Of a DNA stretch of 64,000 nt, positions 61,113 through 64,000 are shown one piece after another. The stretch comes from an uncultured Bilophila sp. (GTDB lineage: Bacteria; Desulfobacterota; Desulfovibrionia; Desulfovibrionales; Desulfovibrionaceae), in the NCBI GenBank assembly GCA_902373525.1, contig CABKMN010000001.1:1-64000 (forward strand), given 5' to 3'. The notes beneath the pieces are model-generated. The model worked only from the letters and a program-made list of their open reading frames with translations, had not been told where the DNA came from and did not search any database. How positions within the stretch are numbered: the first letter of the stretch is position 1; each line of letters opens with the position of its first letter. Position numbers and translations under genes: made by a program.

Positions 61113-62732
61113 ATGAAAGTTCATTTTCTCGGTGCGGCGCAAACGGTCACCGGTTCCTGTTATCTCATTGAGGCCTGCGGGATTCGGTTCACCGTGGATT
61201 GCGGGATGCACCAAGGGAACTCCGAAATCGAAGTCCGCAACTTTGAGACGAAAAACTACCGGCCTGCGGACATCGATTTCATTCTTCTGACGCACGCGCA
61301 TATCGATCACTCGGGCCTGTTGCCCCGCATCGTACACGAAGGGTTCAAGGGAGCGATATATTGCACGCCTCCGACGGCGGCTCTCGCCGGGCTGATGCTT
61401 GAAGACAGCGCGCACATTCAGGAAATGGAAGCGGAATGGAAGCGGAAGAAGCTGAAGCGCCATACCGGGCAGAACGCCAAAAATCAGGACGTCGCGCCCT
61501 TATATACCGTCGATGACGCGAGAAAGGTTCCGGATCAGTTCCGTGTCGTGGAATACGGCAAGACGATTGAGCCGCATCCGGGCATTGTCGTCACCTACAG
61601 GGATGCCGGGCATATTCTCGGTTCGGCCTTTCTGGAACTTTCCATTACCGAAGACGGCAAGACGACCCGTCTCGTCTTTTCCGGCGATCTCGGACGGCCC
61701 GGCACGCTGCTCATGCACGATCCCGTCGTTGCGAGTCAGGCGGATTATCTGTTCATTGAAAGCACCTACGGCGACCGCAACCACAAGAACGAGGAAGCGA
61801 CGTTCGACGAACTGGCCGAAGCCATCGCCTACAGCTACAATAACCGCGACAAGGTGATCATCCCCGCGTTCGCGGTGGGCCGCACGCAGGAAATCCTGTA
61901 TTGCCTGTACCTCCTGCGCCAGCAGGGAAAGCTCCCGGAGGACATGCCCATTTTCGTCGACAGCCCGTTGGCCATTCGGGCTACGGAAGTGTTCAAGACC
62001 TTCAAGGATTATCTGGACACGCCCGAAGTCAAGCTGACGAACAACATGGCGACGCTGCTCCCCAACGTGAAATTCACGTTGGATGCGGCCGAATCGCAGG
62101 CGTTGAACGACATGAAGGGACCGGCGATCATCATTTCCGCCAGCGGGATGTGCAACGCCGGACGCATCCAGCATCATCTGCGCCACAATGCGTGGCGTCC
62201 GACGGCGAGCATCGTCTTTGTGGGGTATCAGGGCGTCGGTACGCCGGGCCGCCGGATCGTCGACGGCGCGTCGTCCATCCGCCTGTTCAACGAAGACATC
62301 GCCATCAAGGCCAAGGTGTTCACTATCGGCGGGTTTTCCGCGCATGCCGGGCAGAGCCAGATTCTGGACTGGATCAGAAAAATGCCCCATTCCAGCATGC
62401 AGGTCGTGCTGGTTCACGGCGAAGAAAAGGCCCAGCAGACGCTCTCCGGGCTGATCAAGGAAGAATTCAACCTTCCCGTGAGCATCCCCGGCTATATGGA
62501 AGAAATGGAGCTGGTGCCGGGGGCCATGCCCGAAGTCGTCGTTACGGCGAAGGCGCAGAGCTACGCCCATGTGGACTGGGAACTGCTGCTTGAAGAAACG
62601 GAAAGCAAGATGGCGAAGCTGCGCGCGCGTCTCGAAAACGCGCAGTCCCGCCCGTGGGACGAACAGGTGGACATCCGGGATCGCGTCCTCGATCTCAACA
62701 AGGAATTGCTGTCCGTCCTCACCCAACTGTAA
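61113..62732 (+). CDS. MBL-fold/beta-CASP ribonuclease-like hydrolase
   Basis: 539-residue metallo-beta-lactamase protein of the RNase J/CPSF-73-like group. Zn motif LTHAHIDHSGLLPRIV (HxHxDH) lies at about residues 68-83; RDAGHILGSAFLEL, FSGDLGRPGTLL, the beta-CASP part with ESTYGDRNHKN and IPAFAVGRTQEI, the IISASGMCNAGRI strand and the RNA-specific VLVHGEEKAQQTL follow. It probably processes RNA. SD AGGAGG lies 6 nt before ATG 61113. Confidence 0.92.
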   Translation: MKVHFLGAAQTVTGSCYLIEACGIRFTVDCGMHQGNSEIEVRNFETKNYRPADIDFILLTHAHIDHSGLLPRIVHEGFKGAIYCTPPTAALAGLMLEDSAHIQEMEAEWKRKKLKRHTGQNAKNQDVAPLYTVDDARKVPDQFRVVEYGKTIEPHPGIVVTYRDAGHILGSAFLELSITEDGKTTRLVFSGDLGRPGTLLMHDPVVASQADYLFIESTYGDRNHKNEEATFDELAEAIAYSYNNRDKVIIPAFAVGRTQEILYCLYLLRQQGKLPEDMPIFVDSPLAIRATEVFKTFKDYLDTPEVKLTNNMATLLPNVKFTLDAAESQALNDMKGPAIIISASGMCNAGRIQHHLRHNAWRPTASIVFVGYQGVGTPGRRIVDGASSIRLFNEDIAIKAKVFTIGGFSAHAGQSQILDWIRKMPHSSMQVVLVHGEEKAQQTLSGLIKEEFNLPVSIPGYMEEMELVPGAMPEVVVTAKAQSYAHVDWELLLEETESKMAKLRARLENAQSRPWDEQVDIRDRVLDLNKELLSVLTQL

Positions 62733-62742
62733 GCCGAACGGA

Positions 62743-62772
62743 AGGGGCCCGCACGGGCCTCTTCGTTTCCTC
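62743..62772 (+). terminator. Weak terminator after the MBL gene
   Basis: AGGGGCCCG, CA, CGGGCCTCT followed by TCGTTTCC; modest T-content. Confidence 0.45.
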
Positions 62773-62813
62773 ACCTCAACGTCGGCCGGAACCGGTCGTT
62801 TGCTGGAGCGTTC

Positions 62814-63380
62814 ATGCGTATCATCGCCGGTGCCCTTGGGGGCCGGATATTGAAGACTGTCGAGGGACCGGGATACCGTCCGGCCACGGCCAAGGTCCGC
62901 GAGGCCATTTTTTCCATGCTTGCCGCCCGGGGCGTGGTCTGGAGCGGCTTGCGCGTACTGGACCTGTTTGCGGGGAGCGGAAGCCTGAGCTTCGAGGCCC
63001 TGAGCCGCGGCGCGCAGGAAGCCTGCCTCGTCGAGCGGGAACCCAAGGTCGTGCAGTGTCTCAACCAGAATGTGGAAACGCTTGATGTGGCCGATCGCTG
63101 CCGGGTGGCGGCGAACGACGTCGCCCGGTTCCTGCGCGGCAGGGCCTATCAGCCGTATGACATCATCTTTGCCGATCCGCCCTACGGGGAAAACCGTCTG
63201 GCTCCCACGCTCAAGGCGGTCATGAAGGGCGGCTGGCTGGCCCCCGGCGGATACCTGCTCGCCGAGATCGAAGGCTTGCTGCGTTTTGACGCCGCGTCCG
63301 CGCATGACGAGCTGGAACTGGAAACGGACAGACATTACGGACAGACCCGGATCATCTTATGGCACAAGACAAGCGAGTAG
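62814..63380 (+). CDS. rsmD: 16S rRNA (guanine(966)-N2)-methyltransferase
   Basis: 188-residue methyltransferase. It starts MRIIAGALGGRILKTVEGPG; RPATAKVREAIFSML is the family signature, VLDLFAGSGSLSFEALSRGA the SAM site and FADPPYGE the catalytic DPPY motif. Its 3' end overlaps coaD by 22 nt. The pairing rsmD-coaD is conserved in many bacteria. Confidence 0.95.
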   Translation: MRIIAGALGGRILKTVEGPGYRPATAKVREAIFSMLAARGVVWSGLRVLDLFAGSGSLSFEALSRGAQEACLVEREPKVVQCLNQNVETLDVADRCRVAANDVARFLRGRAYQPYDIIFADPPYGENRLAPTLKAVMKGGWLAPGGYLLAEIEGLLRFDAASAHDELELETDRHYGQTRIILWHKTSE

Positions 63381-63955
63381 CGATCTATCCCGGCACGTTC
63401 GATCCGCTGACCAACGGACATGCCAACATCATCCGGCGCGGCCTGCGGATGTTCGACACCGTCATCGTCGCGGTGGCGGCGGATACGGGCAAGTCGCCTC
63501 TGTTCTCATTGGAAGAACGCGTCGCCATGGCGGAGAAGGTCTTTGCCAAGGAACCGGGCATTTCCGTCGAACCCTTTCAGGGGCTGCTGGTGGAATACGT
63601 CGCCCGTCGGAATGTGCACACCATTCTGCGCGGGCTCCGGGCCGTGTCCGACTTCGAGTACGAATTCCAGATCGCGCTCATGAACCGGAAGCTCCGTCCC
63701 GATATCGAGACGCTGTTCCTGATTTCCGACTACCGTTGGCTGTACATCAGTTCGACCATCGTCAAGACGGTCGCGAGCCTCGGCGGAGACGTCAGGGGGT
63801 TGGTGCCGGATCATGTGTTCGCCTGTCTTCGGGACAAGTACGGCTTTCCGCACGGGGACGTCGAACCGGTTCCTCCGCCGCCCGTTCCCAATCTGGCGGA
63901 GCTTTCCCGGTTGGCCGAACTGGAGGCGGCGGCCAAAGAGGGTTCCGGCACATGA
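63359..63955 (+). CDS. coaD: Phosphopantetheine adenylyltransferase
   Basis: 198-residue enzyme of CoA synthesis. The substrate-binding YPGTFDPLTNGH (TxGH motif as TNGH) is at about residues 10-21; LRGLRAVSDFEYEFQ and YISSTIVKTVASLGGDVRGL (ISST/S motif) are intact. The final 30 residues (PVPPPPVPNLAELSRLAELE) form a Pro/Ala-rich extension beyond the normal 160-residue protein. It overlaps rsmD at its start and miaA at its end. Confidence 0.95.
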   Translation: MAQDKRVAIYPGTFDPLTNGHANIIRRGLRMFDTVIVAVAADTGKSPLFSLEERVAMAEKVFAKEPGISVEPFQGLLVEYVARRNVHTILRGLRAVSDFEYEFQIALMNRKLRPDIETLFLISDYRWLYISSTIVKTVASLGGDVRGLVPDHVFACLRDKYGFPHGDVEPVPPPPVPNLAELSRLAELEAAAKEGSGT

Positions 63956-64000
63956 CGAAACAGCGCGTCGTCTGTCTCGTCGGTCCCACCGGCGTCGGGA
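63952..64000 (+). CDS. miaA: tRNA dimethylallyltransferase, first 16 codons
   Basis: ATG at 63952 overlaps the coaD stop (ATGA). The visible residues MTKQRVVCLVGPTGVG form the start of a P-loop (GPTGVGK-type) as found in MiaA, which prenylates A37 of tRNAs reading UNN codons. The remainder is outside the window, so the assignment rests on the P-loop and position only. Confidence 0.6.
   Translation, partial: MTKQRVVCLVGPTGVG

Overview
The window is about 60% G+C and reads as a chromosomal segment of a Gram-negative anaerobe. It carries LPS transport and Kdo synthesis (lptABC, kdsAC), Mla lipid transport, NiFe-hydrogenase maturation (hypAB), molybdopterin synthesis (moeA), sigma-54 and IHF-like genes. 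This mix and the gene order (kdsA-kdsC-lptC-lptA-lptB-rpoN-hpf-rapZ) suggest a Desulfovibrionaceae member (Desulfovibrio/Bilophila-like). That is an inference from gene content; no 16S gene is present.

Layout of the core genome. 1-3957: SPOR-protein tail followed by a complete mlaEFDCA operon. 3978-11404: moeA (-), then uvrB, ligA, dapB, nadE (+). 11462-15728: hypBA (-), an amidohydrolase (+), a LysE-type exporter, rapZ and hpf (-). 15867-22883: rpoN, lptB, lptA, lptC, kdsC, kdsA and pyrG, all on the minus strand. 23302-29997: purQ, a Nif3-like gene, a zinc-ribbon coiled-coil gene, RNase P RNA, fused ispDF, fadD and dtd (+). 30079-35701: cysK, a glycosyltransferase, a small conserved gene, a DEAD-box helicase and a radical-SAM gene (-). 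35838-40658: HIT protein, IHF-like protein, SGNH hydrolase, ubiE-like methyltransferase, dicarboxylate/glutamate symporter and small ORFs. 40744-43294: mtnA, a class II aldolase and mtnP, a compact methylthioadenosine salvage or DHAP-shunt operon. 58758-64000: a His-rich mini-lipoprotein, FMN reductase, tadA, a LOG-family gene, an MBL/beta-CASP hydrolase, rsmD, coaD and the first bases of miaA.

The accessory part is a 15.3-kb integrated element at about 43371-58714, bounded by a perfect 14-bp direct repeat (GTTGTCGTCGGGAG). It has a tyrosine integrase next to the left repeat, an excisionase-like gene, a VRR-NUC gene run into an N-terminally truncated large terminase, a portal with a long C-terminal extension, cement and major capsid proteins, and head-tail connector genes. 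It lacks a recognisable repressor, replication genes, lysis genes and an intact tail module. At least three deletion junctions are visible. It is either a prophage decaying by deletion or a capsid-encoding, tail-less satellite-like element.

The element carries several cargo or defence modules: a stand-alone mini CRISPR array with type I-F-like 28-bp repeats and three 32-bp spacers, with its own candidate promoter and terminator and no cas genes; a Septu-like ATPase plus HNH pair (PtuA/PtuB-like); a YefM-YoeB toxin-antitoxin pair with paired TGTACA operators; and an A+T-rich lipoprotein gene. Three of these modules lie antisense to the structural genes. Each is followed directly by one copy of a conserved 17-bp motif that probably marks the element's late promoters. 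The CRISPR cassette and this cargo/late-promoter architecture are the most unusual content of the window.
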